NCBI RefSeq assembly: GCF_050870875.2
Contig: NZ_CP194041.2
Coordinates: 4,402,001 to 4,466,000 of the forward strand
Direction of reading: 5' to 3'
DNA length: 64,000 nt
Source: Agarivorans sp050870875
GTDB lineage: Bacteria; Pseudomonadota; Gammaproteobacteria; Enterobacterales; Celerinatantimonadaceae
The notes beneath the pieces are model-generated. The model saw only the letters and a list, made by a program, of their open reading frames with translations, did not search any database and was not told the DNA's origin. A program made the translations under genes and the position numbers. Below are positions 45,147-53,949 of this stretch, piece after piece (position 1 is the first letter of the stretch; every line of letters starts with the position of its first letter).

Positions 45147-46341
45147 TAGGGCGGGATCGCACTTTGTTAACAGATATGATCTAATACCTCTAAACCCTAA
45201 GCTACATAGTTATTTTGAACATAATTGAACATTTATCAGTCGTCGAGGATACTCGATCTGACATCAATCAAAAGCATGACCTTATTGACGTGATTTTCCT
45301 TGTTATCAGTGCTATCGCATCAGGATGTGAAGGCTGGCAAGACATTGAATATTATGGAGAAGAGAAGTTGGGCTGGCTGAGGAAATATAGACCATTTGAA
45401 CACGGGATCCCAAGACGACACACGATTGCACGCATTTTGCGTTCTGTTGTCGCGGAGTCTTTGCTTGAGGCATTAGCTCTGTGGATTAACGAGCAGCGAA
45501 CGAGTCAAAACAGAGCCATCATCGCATTTGACGGAAAAGTACTGCGTGGCTCGTACCGAAATAACAAGAAAACAGCATTACAATTGGTTACAGCCTATGA
45601 TACTGAACGTGGTCTCGTTCTGAGTCAGAAACCGACAGCGAACAAGAACGGCGAGATTAGCGTTGTGCGCCAAATGCTTGATGTTATTAACGTAAAAGGC
45701 AGTGTTGTCACCGTTGATGCTCTACATTGTCAGCGCGATACACTAGAGAAAATCGCAGAAAAGAAGGCTCATGTTGTCGTTCAAGTAAAAAACAACCAAC
45801 CAAAGTTGAGAGCGGCTGTTGTTGAGCAGTTTCAAGCCGTCTTTGATGCTGGTAAAGAGAAGGTCGTCACTGAAATTAAAGAAAAACACCATGGTCGTAG
45901 CGAAGAGCGATACGTCTTTCAACTAAAGGCCAAGTTGCCCGAAGAGTTAGCAAAGAAATGGCCAACGGTAAGAAGCATCATAGCAGTGGAACGCCACCGC
46001 GTGATAAATGGGAAAGGCACTGTAGATACCTCGTATTACATAAGCTCAATGTCACCGAATCACAAATTGTTAGGCCACTATATTCGTCAGCATTGGCGAA
46101 TTGAAAACAGCCAGCATTACGTATTAGATGTTGTTTTTAAAGAGGATAACTCTCGCATTACTTTAGACGGAGCGGTGGAAAACATAGCTCTATTTAGACG
46201 TTTTGTGATGAACATGCTCAAACAATGCGATTGTGGAGCGCCAAGTCACAAAGTGAAGTTGAAGAAAGCGGGATGGAGCGACGATTATCGGGCACGAGTC
46301 TTCTTTGGGTTATAAATCCATCAAAGTATGCTCCCGCCCTG
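45147..46341 (+). mobile_element. Intact ISAs1-family insertion sequence
   Basis: 1195 bp. The ends carry imperfect inverted repeats: left AGGGCGGGATCGCACTTTG, right (complement) AGGGCGGGAGCATACTTTG. It is flanked by a perfect 10-bp target duplication CAGTTCAGGC (45137-45146 and 46342-46351). The uninterrupted target is visible in the repeat copy near 48070. It encodes one full-length transposase. Confidence 0.93.
45215..46315 (+). CDS. ISAs1-family transposase
   Basis: 366 aa, H-repeat/DDE_Tnp_1-associated type. LSVVEDTRSDINQKHDLIDV at the N-terminus, catalytic Asp in IAFDGKVLRGS and VVTVDALHCQ, and Glu near the end in LDVVFKEDNSR. Apparent start is TTG at 45215. No frameshift, so the element may be active. 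Confidence 0.92.
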   Translation: MNIIEHLSVVEDTRSDINQKHDLIDVIFLVISAIASGCEGWQDIEYYGEEKLGWLRKYRPFEHGIPRRHTIARILRSVVAESLLEALALWINEQRTSQNRAIIAFDGKVLRGSYRNNKKTALQLVTAYDTERGLVLSQKPTANKNGEISVVRQMLDVINVKGSVVTVDALHCQRDTLEKIAEKKAHVVVQVKNNQPKLRAAVVEQFQAVFDAGKEKVVTEIKEKHHGRSEERYVFQLKAKLPEELAKKWPTVRSIIAVERHRVINGKGTVDTSYYISSMSPNHKLLGHYIRQHWRIENSQHYVLDVVFKEDNSRITLDGAVENIALFRRFVMNMLKQCDCGAPSHKVKLKKAGWSDDYRARVFFGL

Positions 46342-46398
46342 CAGTTCAGGCAACTAATGACTGAATACCAGTTGGGATGGATGTCTTAGTTTTCTGCC
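46342..46398 (-). repeat. Right half of the RAYT 5'-flank repeat split by the IS
   Basis: Begins with the second copy of the target duplication and continues CAACTAATGACTGAATACCA to GATGGATGTCTTAGTTTTC, matching 48075-48130 apart from a 10-bp deletion. Confidence 0.8.
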
Positions 46399-46587
46399 GT
46401 AGGAACAGGTGATCGGAATAAACCGAAACAAGCGATCGCAATCACCGAAATACGCAGCTTACTTCACTCTAAATGATTTTATCCCAGAAATTTACAGTTT
46501 TATAAAAAAACGGCATCATAATATTTGAATTATTTATAAGGTAAGTGTATTTTTGGCATTTTAATTAGATAATAGGTTTTTGATGAA

Positions 46588-47523
46588 ATGAAATATCAGA
46601 TAGCAAGCTTGTTTTTTGTGACTTCACTGGCTGTTCAAGCCAACAATACAGAGATGCCAACAGTGCTATCAATGGATGAAACTATTGATAACGAATTGAT
46701 TGCTACTAGTAGCGTAGAATTTACTTTAGTGAAAAATGGTGAGTCGGTTGTTTCAATTGTTAATGATTCTCAGTTATTCAACGGATCAATTAAGAACGAA
46801 AAAAATATTTATTTTGAAATAGAGGGCATGCAACAAAAGACCTATTTTGTTGGCCTTAAGGATGCTAATTCTGATTATTACGGGACTTGGTATTCAGCTG
46901 AGGGAAAGGCTGGAGATTGGAGTTTGGAATTTCCGAAAGTTCAAACTGTGAGACAAAGTTGTAATGATATTATTTTAGCTGGGGAGTCTACCGGTGATGG
47001 TTATTATGTAATCGACCCTGATGGAGAAGACTTTGGAGTAGCTCCATTTGAAGCGTATTGTGATATGACTAATTATGGCGGCGGATGGACTCTGATTGTC
47101 AATCATCGAGACAACCTGCCAGCTAAAACTGCAACAAGCAGTGTTAAACTCGATGAATTAGGGGTTCTTGAGAAAGATAGCTGGCAAGCTTTGTTATCTC
47201 TAATGAGTGAAGGTTTTATGACCATAGACGAGCATGGAAGAGTCTCTACTATTAGTGTTGACACTATGCGTTTAGCTCCTGCTAGTAAACAGCCTGAAGT
47301 CGTTGCAGAAGATTTAGCTACTGCTTCGGTGTTGTGGGCGTCAGTTACTGATTGGGCTAGAAACTTCTCTGCGATATTTATTACCGCTGCAAATACTAGT
47401 GGGACTCATTCTATGAACGGGGCATCAGTATACAACGCTGGACCTGTGAAGTTTGATGTTTATCCATATAGCGGTGGCACGTCCTACAGTCAACAAAATA
47501 AGATGCTTTACTTTATAAAGTAA
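46588..47523 (+). CDS. Secreted fibrinogen-like domain protein
   Basis: 311 aa. Sec signal peptide (MKYQIASLFFVTSLAVQAN). The N-terminal 115 residues are beta-rich and unassigned. Then CNDIILAGESTGDGYYVIDPDG and APFEAYCDMTNYGGGWTLI, the signature opening of fibrinogen C-terminal/FReD-type domains (paired cysteines, YCDM, GGGWT). The rest (to 311) is shorter than eukaryotic FReD and lacks the usual calcium-binding end. Extracellular adhesion or carbohydrate recognition is plausible. Between the IS/RAYT debris on both sides. Confidence 0.78.
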   Translation: MKYQIASLFFVTSLAVQANNTEMPTVLSMDETIDNELIATSSVEFTLVKNGESVVSIVNDSQLFNGSIKNEKNIYFEIEGMQQKTYFVGLKDANSDYYGTWYSAEGKAGDWSLEFPKVQTVRQSCNDIILAGESTGDGYYVIDPDGEDFGVAPFEAYCDMTNYGGGWTLIVNHRDNLPAKTATSSVKLDELGVLEKDSWQALLSLMSEGFMTIDEHGRVSTISVDTMRLAPASKQPEVVAEDLATASVLWASVTDWARNFSAIFITAANTSGTHSMNGASVYNAGPVKFDVYPYSGGTSYSQQNKMLYFIK

Positions 47524-48130
47524 CTTTCTAAGGGAGGTTTATTTATCTCCCAGCCTCGTATTAGATAAAGCGGGGCTATGCTACTTCCTTTAAACTATGA
47601 AAGTAGTTGCTCTATTTTCAAGCAATTTAAAAATTTCATCAAAAATTTTTCCTTTTGTATTTTTATAACAGCCACTTACAAGCCTCTGTTAAATCGCTTC
47701 CATAGGGCAACAAGATTCACTCCTCATACACAGAAAGCAGCCTGATGTTGAAAAGTTCAGCATTAACAAAGAGGGGGATAAAAACTGGCATTCAGCGAGA
47801 CGGAAGACACTAAATATCAAGACACCCAAAGTAACACGACCAAAATCCGAAGCCTACGACCTTAATGTACTCATGACTGCGTAAGCACAAACATCAATAA
47901 GTTATTTATGACAGCCACTTTAAATCCACTCGCGAGGATGGATGCTCGTAGCTCTTGCCCATTTGCTTATCTTGCCCGTCGAACACAGTGGGAATAAGGT
48001 GTATTCGATAAGCTGACTTGCGACTGTCTTGACCGAGGCATGGCAATAACTCCAAGAAAACACTACTGACAGTTCAGGCAACTAATGACTGAATACCAGT
48101 TGGGATCAATTGGGATGGATGTCTTTTATT
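47524..48130 (-). repeat. RAYT debris region: tails, 27-bp repeat, N-terminal fragment and 5' flank
   Basis: Contains a tail-like piece at 47668 (ACAGCCACTTACAAG), the second 27-bp repeat copy (47688-47714), another tail at 47909-47929, an N-terminal RAYT fragment (minus, 47940-48047, reading MPRSRQSQVSLSNTPYSHCV and, after a shift, GQDKQMGKSYEH) and the full 5' flank (to 48130). A short open frame around 47780-47884 (ending KSEAYDLNVLMTA) is unassigned. No intact gene. Confidence 0.7.
47688..47714. repeat. 27-bp direct repeat, copy 2
   Basis: Identical to 43934-43960; see that entry. Confidence 0.85.
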
Positions 48131-48222
48131 CTTGTTTATTCTCTGTTGGCCTGAGCAACGACAACCTAATGAGACTTGCGTGCTTCGATACTTATCCACG
48201 GCAAGCCTTCAGACTATCACCT

Positions 48223-48441
48223 TCATTTCGTATCTTTTGTGCTCACGGGCTCTACAGAAGATTGTTCTTTAAGTTGATCCTTAAGCTTAGCAATTTTCTC
48301 ATAGGCAAAGAAAATCCCAATTTGCGAACTTATAAAAAAGACGTAAAATAACCCATCCTTTTTCGAGGGTTCACTATTACTCCAATACCAAAATACTAAC
48401 AATGCAATTAATATGTTTAAGATAATTCTAATGACCATCAA
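48223..48441 (-). CDS. Small two-helix membrane protein
   Basis: 72 aa. Two hydrophobic helices (IRIILNILIALLVFWYW and GLFYVFFISSQIGIFFAYE) and a charged tail. Its start overlaps the stop of the preceding gene (ATGA, 4 bp), so they are translationally coupled. Not recognised. Could be an immunity or anchor protein for the larger partner (inference). Confidence 0.55.
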   Translation of the reverse strand: MMVIRIILNILIALLVFWYWSNSEPSKKDGLFYVFFISSQIGIFFAYEKIAKLKDQLKEQSSVEPVSTKDTK

Positions 48442-48989
48442 TATAGTTCCGAAGTAAGCATTATAGTTCTATTATTAATTTCTTTGCTGACTTTATTTAA
48501 CTCAGATTTATTAAATGCAACTGTCCCCCAAATGACTAACATTACAATTCCACCTTTAGCCAATTTTTGGTTACTTCTCGCACTATCAATTAACTCTTTG
48601 ACGCCTAATCCTGAGGCACTAAGTCCAATGTAACTAGCAAATGAATCAATGAATTCATGAAAGTCTTTATCTGCTTGTAATTCATCATTAGTCATCGACC
48701 ATATCCCCCATTGCGGATTTAAATATGTAGCATCCAGAGCTTTTGTTATTAACTTACTTTTTAAAATGGGATTGGAGAGTGACCTAATTAAAACCATCGC
48801 ATCGACTCGTTGCTTCTGAGTCAAATGTCGATATAAAATTGTTGCACAGATAGAGTCAATTTCCAGCTGCCCTCCTCTTTTAAGAAGTTCCTTTTTAATT
48901 CCAATAATTTCTGATAGAACTGATAGCTGAGCTGCTCTACTGGCAGATAAATTATATGGCAAGTTAGCGATTGAAATTAATTTAGTCAT
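48438..48989 (-). CDS. Hypothetical protein coupled to a small membrane protein
   Basis: 183 aa, not recognised. Helical, without signal peptide. One moderately hydrophobic segment near residues 145-160 (GGIVMLVIWGTVAF) and an alanine/serine-rich middle (DSFASYIGLSASGLGVKELI). First of a coupled pair; the partner is a tiny membrane protein. Like the other two pairs in this island it could be a toxin-immunity unit, but no catalytic motif is visible. Confidence 0.55.
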   Translation of the reverse strand: MTKLISIANLPYNLSASRAAQLSVLSEIIGIKKELLKRGGQLEIDSICATILYRHLTQKQRVDAMVLIRSLSNPILKSKLITKALDATYLNPQWGIWSMTNDELQADKDFHEFIDSFASYIGLSASGLGVKELIDSARSNQKLAKGGIVMLVIWGTVAFNKSELNKVSKEINNRTIMLTSELY

Positions 48990-49299
48990 AATTCACCTTG
49001 TTAATGATTAACCTATACAGCCACGAACAAAACTGAACGGATGGTATGCACTTCAAATTCAATGAAAATACTTTCAATCACAAACAATGATATCACCTCA
49101 AGTATGATGTTTAATTAATACTACTTTGCTAGTGTACGCTCTATTTTGCACCCTAATGTCTTTTTAATCAATAGCGGTGAGTGTTCTTTATAACTAAAAG
49201 AAGAGACTCGCCTAACTTGATAAAAATATGTTATATATCATAAACTTTCACCATTAAAGCAAACTCAACATGACTCCGACACACAATAATAACAAGCCC
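48990..49299. other. Intergenic stretch, right edge of the AT-rich segment
   Basis: No gene seen. Composition becomes more GC-rich beyond about 49.3 kb. Holds the promoter of the minus-strand pair at 48223-48989. Confidence 0.45.
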
Positions 49300-49947
49300 T
49301 CAATAGGCATACTGTTGTAATGAAGAGCTTTCGATCAGCTTGATTAGTTGATGCAGAGAAGCAGTCGTTGAAGCGATCAGTTGTTGGTTATAAAATAACG
49401 CCGGAACATTGCCATTGGGATCGAGCCAAGCCTTATAATTCACCAGCACTGCACCCGATGCTTGTTGCTGCAAGGTCCAAGTGGCATTGGTTGCGCTCAC
49501 ACGAACCCACTGAGGATTCGGCGGGTAACGGTCTGAACAAGCGCTCACCCGAATTTGAATGCGCTTCGGTTCAAAGTCGGTGGCAACACAAGTAATAAGT
49601 TCTCGATCCGTAAACGGCCAAGGACTTTTGATGATAGTGCGTAACAAAAACTGTTGATTGGAATATATTTCCAAGGTTTCAATTGCTTGTAAGTGTTCGA
49701 ACCATTGAGCGGTTCGCTGCAGATCAGACAAGACTCTAAATACCAATTGTAAATTTTGCTCCGTAGTAAATTGGGCTTCGACCTGTTTATAGGGACTATG
49801 TTGGTATTGGCTTAACTCGATCTTAAAGTCCGCATTGATTAAGCTTTGGTCTGCCGCTTCTCGCTGGGAGACTGAGCAACTGAATAAACCCAACAACGCC
49901 AACATGATGGTTAAACGCTGTACGCTTACAAATAGCTCTCTACCCAT
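49300..49947 (-). CDS. START-domain lipoprotein
   Basis: 215 aa. Lipoprotein signal with lipobox LGLFSC near residue 24. The rest resembles a START/SRPBCC lipid-binding domain: LVFRVLSDLQRTAQWFEHLQ, SPWPFTDRELI and the late WLDPNGNVPALFYNQQ segment, typical of bacterial START-like proteins. Probably anchored in the outer membrane facing the periplasm and binding a hydrophobic ligand. Monocistronic. Confidence 0.8.
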   Translation of the reverse strand: MGRELFVSVQRLTIMLALLGLFSCSVSQREAADQSLINADFKIELSQYQHSPYKQVEAQFTTEQNLQLVFRVLSDLQRTAQWFEHLQAIETLEIYSNQQFLLRTIIKSPWPFTDRELITCVATDFEPKRIQIRVSACSDRYPPNPQWVRVSATNATWTLQQQASGAVLVNYKAWLDPNGNVPALFYNQQLIASTTASLHQLIKLIESSSLQQYAY

Positions 49948-50355
49948 TATTCATCCATTATTGTGTACGTCCTGATTGGCCACTATAGCAGTTTAAACGC
50001 ACACTCGGTGCCATCAACGTTCAGCAATTTTTAAGCCTCGCACTTTCAAGCCATTTGGCAAAAACACGCTTATATTAATTATGGTGCTGAAGAACTTGTG
50101 ATTGGCTTTTTTGATAGTCATCTGCGGTAAGCAGCACAACTCTGCAAAAAAATCTGGCAGTCTAGTAACATGCGTTTAGAAAATATCGAGAAGCTGCTGT
50201 CAAAAGCTGACGCATAATTATACATCGCCAAACACCAGAGAAGATAACGGATCATGCCAACCGTAATTTTTGTATCTTAAAAGAAAGTTGGCCGTTCAAT
50301 CGTGTAAAACATTCACCAAAAAATAACACTAAGCACGTTTTTAGGTGCTTTCCAT
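49948..50355. other. Intergenic stretch without recognisable gene
   Basis: 408 bp between the START lipoprotein and the rhomboid gene. No supported ORF, RNA or repeat. Confidence 0.45.
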
Positions 50356-51063
50356 TTAACCGCTCTCGGCTTGCTTACCCATTGCTCTTGGCTTTAACCG
50401 ACAATAGATAATCGCACCCATAGCCCCCATCGCATGTCCTAGGTGGTCAATGTTCAAATCCAAGCTCACACTGGAATGACGGTAAAATGTTGATTGCAGA
50501 GAAAACAACGCCATCAGAAATACAAATAGCAATATTGCACTCCCCCACTCCTTAAAACTTAAGCCATCTTCATCAGTAAAATATGCCGCAGCCAAACCAA
50601 ATATCCCGCCAGATATTCCACATACTGAAACTGGTTCGGAAAAGAATAAAATCGATGGAATAGACGCCACGCTTGCCACACATAACACGGCAAAAAATCG
50701 TCTAGCCCCCACCCTTCTTTGGTAGACAGAAGCAACGCCCAAGCCAAGCACATTTGAAAAAAGATGTAAAAGATCAGCGTGGATCAACAAGTGAGTCATC
50801 GCTTGTATCGGCCAAATTTTATTGTGTTGAAAATCGTTATTAAGTGAGAGTAAGCGATAAAGATTGTCGTTAACCGTGATAAAACCAAAATCGCTTGTCA
50901 CCAGAAATACCAACATCAATAATAGGCCTGAAAACATCGCCGCCCAAACAAGGCCAAAATGTTCCCTGTAGGATATGGGCTTCACTTTCAAACTATTCGG
51001 CGATGGTTTTAGCGCCAGTAATCCACCCCCATAAATAAGGCTGGATACAAGAAATAAAATCAT
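50356..51063 (-). CDS. Rhomboid-family intramembrane serine protease
   Basis: 235 aa, about six or seven helices. Family landmarks: THLLIHADLLHLFSNVLGLG (HxxxN region), the nucleophile GISG in SVCGISGGIFGLAAAYF, and the catalytic His in DHLGHAMGAMGA. All three catalytic elements are present, so it is probably active. Its start overlaps the stop of the PH-domain gene by 4 bp. Substrate unknown; the two PEP-CTERM proteins in the window are not expected substrates. Confidence 0.87.
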   Translation of the reverse strand: MILFLVSSLIYGGGLLALKPSPNSLKVKPISYREHFGLVWAAMFSGLLLMLVFLVTSDFGFITVNDNLYRLLSLNNDFQHNKIWPIQAMTHLLIHADLLHLFSNVLGLGVASVYQRRVGARRFFAVLCVASVASIPSILFFSEPVSVCGISGGIFGLAAAYFTDEDGLSFKEWGSAILLFVFLMALFSLQSTFYRHSSVSLDLNIDHLGHAMGAMGAIIYCRLKPRAMGKQAESG

Positions 51064-51467
51064 GATATTACGGGGATATTTCCTTCGATATACTGCTGTA
51101 CCTCGGGCGTTATTTTGGCAATTTTTTCGACGCCTTTTAACTGAGCCTTCACGGTAATTTTTCGGTTATTTTTAAATTTGAATTTAATGGGCCGCTGCAG
51201 TAAACCCTTTCCAATTTTTACATTCTCAATGTCGTCGTAGGTAAAGAAGTCATAGCCATTAAACTTTCCGAGTAGACTCAACTTATGAAAATAGATACCC
51301 GCTTCGGTCACGGCTAAAAAATAGCTTTTCATGCTAAATACAGCCAAGGGACCAATCAAAAAGAACAACCAGATCTTTGGTGGCTCTATGGCTTGAAAGA
51401 AACCAATGAATGAATCACTTTCTTGCAAACACGATTCTATATGCTGCTGCGCCTGTTCTTTGTTCAC
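51060..51467 (-). CDS. Bacterial PH-like domain membrane protein coupled to the rhomboid
   Basis: 135 aa. A hydrophobic segment at residues 30-55 (PPKIWLFFLIGPLAVFSMKSYFLAV), then a beta-rich domain with GIYFHKLSLLGKFNGYDFF and IENVKIGKGLLQRPIKFKF, as in YcxB/bPH-type domains. Overlaps the rhomboid start (ATGA), so the two proteins are probably made together and may form a complex. Confidence 0.68.
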   Translation of the reverse strand: MNKEQAQQHIESCLQESDSFIGFFQAIEPPKIWLFFLIGPLAVFSMKSYFLAVTEAGIYFHKLSLLGKFNGYDFFTYDDIENVKIGKGLLQRPIKFKFKNNRKITVKAQLKGVEKIAKITPEVQQYIEGNIPVIS

Positions 51468-51890
51468 TCAATTGCCTCCAATTTTATATGCGCTTCAAAA
51501 CATCTGACAATGTATAAATCCATTGTTGACAGCAAATTTGTCTGACAACACTCCACTAACCATCTCAAATAAGCATTCTAACTTTAACATAAAATCACTA
51601 CTTATCAGACAATTAAAAGCTATGTTACGTCCTTCATCAACCGTAAACATCCGCCCCCTCTGCAGCTGTATAAAGATAGTTCTCACTTCACGCCATTCTT
51701 TAATGGCAAATAGCTCATTAATAGCTAGGCTTTTAGGAGGACGAATCCTCTACTGAATGTACACACTCGCCCCCATGCAAGAACACCAATAGGGGCCAAG
51801 GATTGGGATTTAATTAGACCCTAACCGTGCTTGGGGTATCGCCCTAAACAGCAAGATATTTAATGGCATCAACCATCGGGAGATAACAGC
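51468..51890. other. Divergent intergenic stretch
   Basis: Short overlapping open frames on both strands (51495-51756) show no family resemblance or ribosome binding site. Should contain promoters for the PH/rhomboid pair and the patatin gene. Confidence 0.45.
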
Positions 51891-52910
51891 ATGAACTATC
51901 ACTTTAAAAACTTCGTTTTTGAAGGAGGTGGTGTAAAGGGCATCGCCTACCTTGGCGCACTCGAAGTGTTTTCAGAGAGAGCCATTATTCAAGATATTCA
52001 GCGGGTAGGCGGAACGTCTGCCGGAGCAATCAATGCGGTGCTGGTGGGCTTGGGTTACACCAACGAAGAAATGAAGCAGATCCTGTGGTCTTTAGATTTT
52101 AACAATTTTATGGATGATTCCTGGGGCGTGGTTCGAGATACCGAACGTTTAATAGAGCAATTTGGTTGGTATAAAGGCGACTTCTTTCGCAATTGGATAG
52201 GCCAATTGATTAAACAAAAAACTGGCAATAGCGAGAGCACTTTCGCAGATATTGAAGCGATGAAAGACAGTAAAGGCTTCAAATCTATGTACTTTATGGG
52301 AACCAACCTATCAACATCTTTTTCTGAAGTATTCTCAGCACAGCATACGCCAAGGATCTGCGTTGCCGATGCAGCGAGGATTTCGATGTCGATCCCACTA
52401 TTTTTTGCCGCTAAGCGTAGTATCCGTGGCGATGTTTATGTAGATGGCGGAGTACTCGACAACTACCCCATCAAGCTGTTTGATCGCCAGAAATATGTGA
52501 ACCACAACTACCATGAACCCGATTACTACAAATCAATCAATTCACAAATCACCACCCTGCAACGGCCTATCTCTAACTATGTGTATAACCGGGAAACTCT
52601 TGGCTTCAGGCTCGATTCAAAACAAGAGATTGCAGTATTTCGCGATCACGCGGCGCCTAGTCAGCAAAAAATCGATAATTTCTTCGATTATAGCTGGGCA
52701 CTGATCCATACCATATTAGAAGCACAGCAAAATGCGCACTTACATAGTGATGATTGGGCTCGCACCGTGTACATCGACACCCTAGGTGTTAGCACCACCG
52801 ATTTTGATCTATCCGATGAGAAGAAAAAAGCCTTAGTCGAATCGGGTCAGGTGGGTGCGAGTCAATACCTTGATTGGTACGACGGCAACGAAAACAAACC
52901 GAATAAATAA
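51891..52910 (+). CDS. Patatin-like phospholipase
   Basis: 339 aa. The oxyanion loop is GGGVKG (residues 12-17), the nucleophile is in GGTSAG (Ser43), and the catalytic Asp is in YVDGGVLDNYP. No signal peptide, so cytoplasmic or exported by a dedicated secretion system. Related single-domain patatins act as lipases of host or competitor membranes, or in lipid turnover. Monocistronic. Confidence 0.93.
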   Translation: MNYHFKNFVFEGGGVKGIAYLGALEVFSERAIIQDIQRVGGTSAGAINAVLVGLGYTNEEMKQILWSLDFNNFMDDSWGVVRDTERLIEQFGWYKGDFFRNWIGQLIKQKTGNSESTFADIEAMKDSKGFKSMYFMGTNLSTSFSEVFSAQHTPRICVADAARISMSIPLFFAAKRSIRGDVYVDGGVLDNYPIKLFDRQKYVNHNYHEPDYYKSINSQITTLQRPISNYVYNRETLGFRLDSKQEIAVFRDHAAPSQQKIDNFFDYSWALIHTILEAQQNAHLHSDDWARTVYIDTLGVSTTDFDLSDEKKKALVESGQVGASQYLDWYDGNENKPNK

Positions 52911-53247
52911 GTTCTAGTGATACTCATTCCTCTTAGAAAGGCACGCTTTAACGCTGAAGGGCGTCAATATAACAAGGCTCTAAGGCGAAATAAATGAGAC
53001 CTGTTCATCGAATTGCCAGAGACCGTTAGCCTCCAATCTCTAGCGTTCGATGGATAGGCCTCACCCCAAGTAAAACAAGCGAAGGCCAAAGAGTCTTAAA
53101 ATACTGCTCCCACTTCTAGCGACCAAGCCAAATTCGCGAAAGATTATCGCCATAGCGTTAATAATCACTCCCATTTTTGAAGACTAATCATCAAGGAGAA
53201 GATAGTTTAAGCTAAACACCATTATTTCATTCAAGGTGTGTCAGCAG
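52911..53247. other. Intergenic stretch without recognisable gene
   Basis: 337 bp after the patatin gene. No supported ORF or RNA. Confidence 0.45.
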
Positions 53248-53850
53248 ATGAGTAAACAAGCAGTTATCATGTTACATGGCGTCGGCAGCAGCGGCGAAAA
53301 CCTGCAAGGCCTGGTCAATTATTGGACCGAAAGCCTACCCAATACCCTAGTCATTGCCCCCAATGCTCCCTTTCCTTTTGACCAGGGCCCTGGCTACCAA
53401 TGGTTTAGTGTGACAGGGATCAGTGACGAAACCCGTCCATTACGGATTACCCAAGCACGAAAAAGCTTCGATCTGAGCATTCAAGCCGTACTAGAAGAAC
53501 ATCAACTAGATCCACAACATGACCAAATCATCCTTGCTGGATTCTCTCAAGGATCAATTATGGCCTTGGATTTACTGGTAAGTTCCCGCCTACCAATTGC
53601 TGGCGTGGTGGCCTTTTCTGGCCGATTATCTTCCCCCGAGCCTTATTCTAAGAGCCAAGAGCAAGCGGTATTGCTGATCCATGGGCAAAAAGATCCGGTA
53701 ATCGCCTGCTCCGAAAGCCAAATTGCCGCACAACGCTTAAGCGACTTAGGCTACAAAGTAGAAACCCAATACGAACCCGACACCCTACATAGCATTTCTA
53801 ACGAGGGTGCAGCGAAAGCCGCCAAATTTATTGCTCAGCGTTTTAGCTAA
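53248..53850 (+). CDS. Alpha/beta-hydrolase, carboxylesterase/phospholipase type (YpfH-like)
   Basis: About 200 aa. AVIMLHGVGSSGENLQGLV, nucleophile GFSQGSIMALDLL (Ser), Asp in LLIHGQKDPVI and His in PDTLHSISNEG: the complete triad of Abhydrolase_2 esterases such as YpfH. Start ATG 53248 (MSKQAVIML) is preferred over the GTG at 53236. Cytoplasmic esterase of broad substrates. Confidence 0.9.
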   Translation: MSKQAVIMLHGVGSSGENLQGLVNYWTESLPNTLVIAPNAPFPFDQGPGYQWFSVTGISDETRPLRITQARKSFDLSIQAVLEEHQLDPQHDQIILAGFSQGSIMALDLLVSSRLPIAGVVAFSGRLSSPEPYSKSQEQAVLLIHGQKDPVIACSESQIAAQRLSDLGYKVETQYEPDTLHSISNEGAAKAAKFIAQRFS

Positions 53851-53894
53851 GCAAAATCGAAAAACCAAAGTATCGCACTTCACTATGCTGAAAA

Positions 53895-53931
53895 TAAAAC
53901 GGAGCGTTGACCACAAGCCGGCACCGTTTTT
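53895..53931. terminator. Probable bidirectional terminator between esterase and MarR genes
   Basis: AAAACGG-A-GC paired with GC-A-CCGTTTT around a 15-nt loop, with T-rich ends on both strands, between convergent genes. Confidence 0.5.
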
Positions 53932-53949
53932 AAGCGTTGTTCAGGCTGC

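Noticed and set aside
47780..47884. Short open frame ending KSEAYDLNVLMTA
   Set aside because: Lies inside RAYT debris and has no start signal or recognised family.
36211..48130. Integron or superintegron cassette array
   Set aside because: The repeats between modules are pieces of RAYT coding sequence; no attC-like inverted core sites and no integrase were seen.
36211..48130. CRISPR array
   Set aside because: Repeats are irregularly spaced by kilobases and are transposase remnants; no short regular repeat-spacer units.
51495..51756. Overlapping short ORFs on both strands upstream of the patatin gene
   Set aside because: Mutual shadows without start signals or family resemblance.
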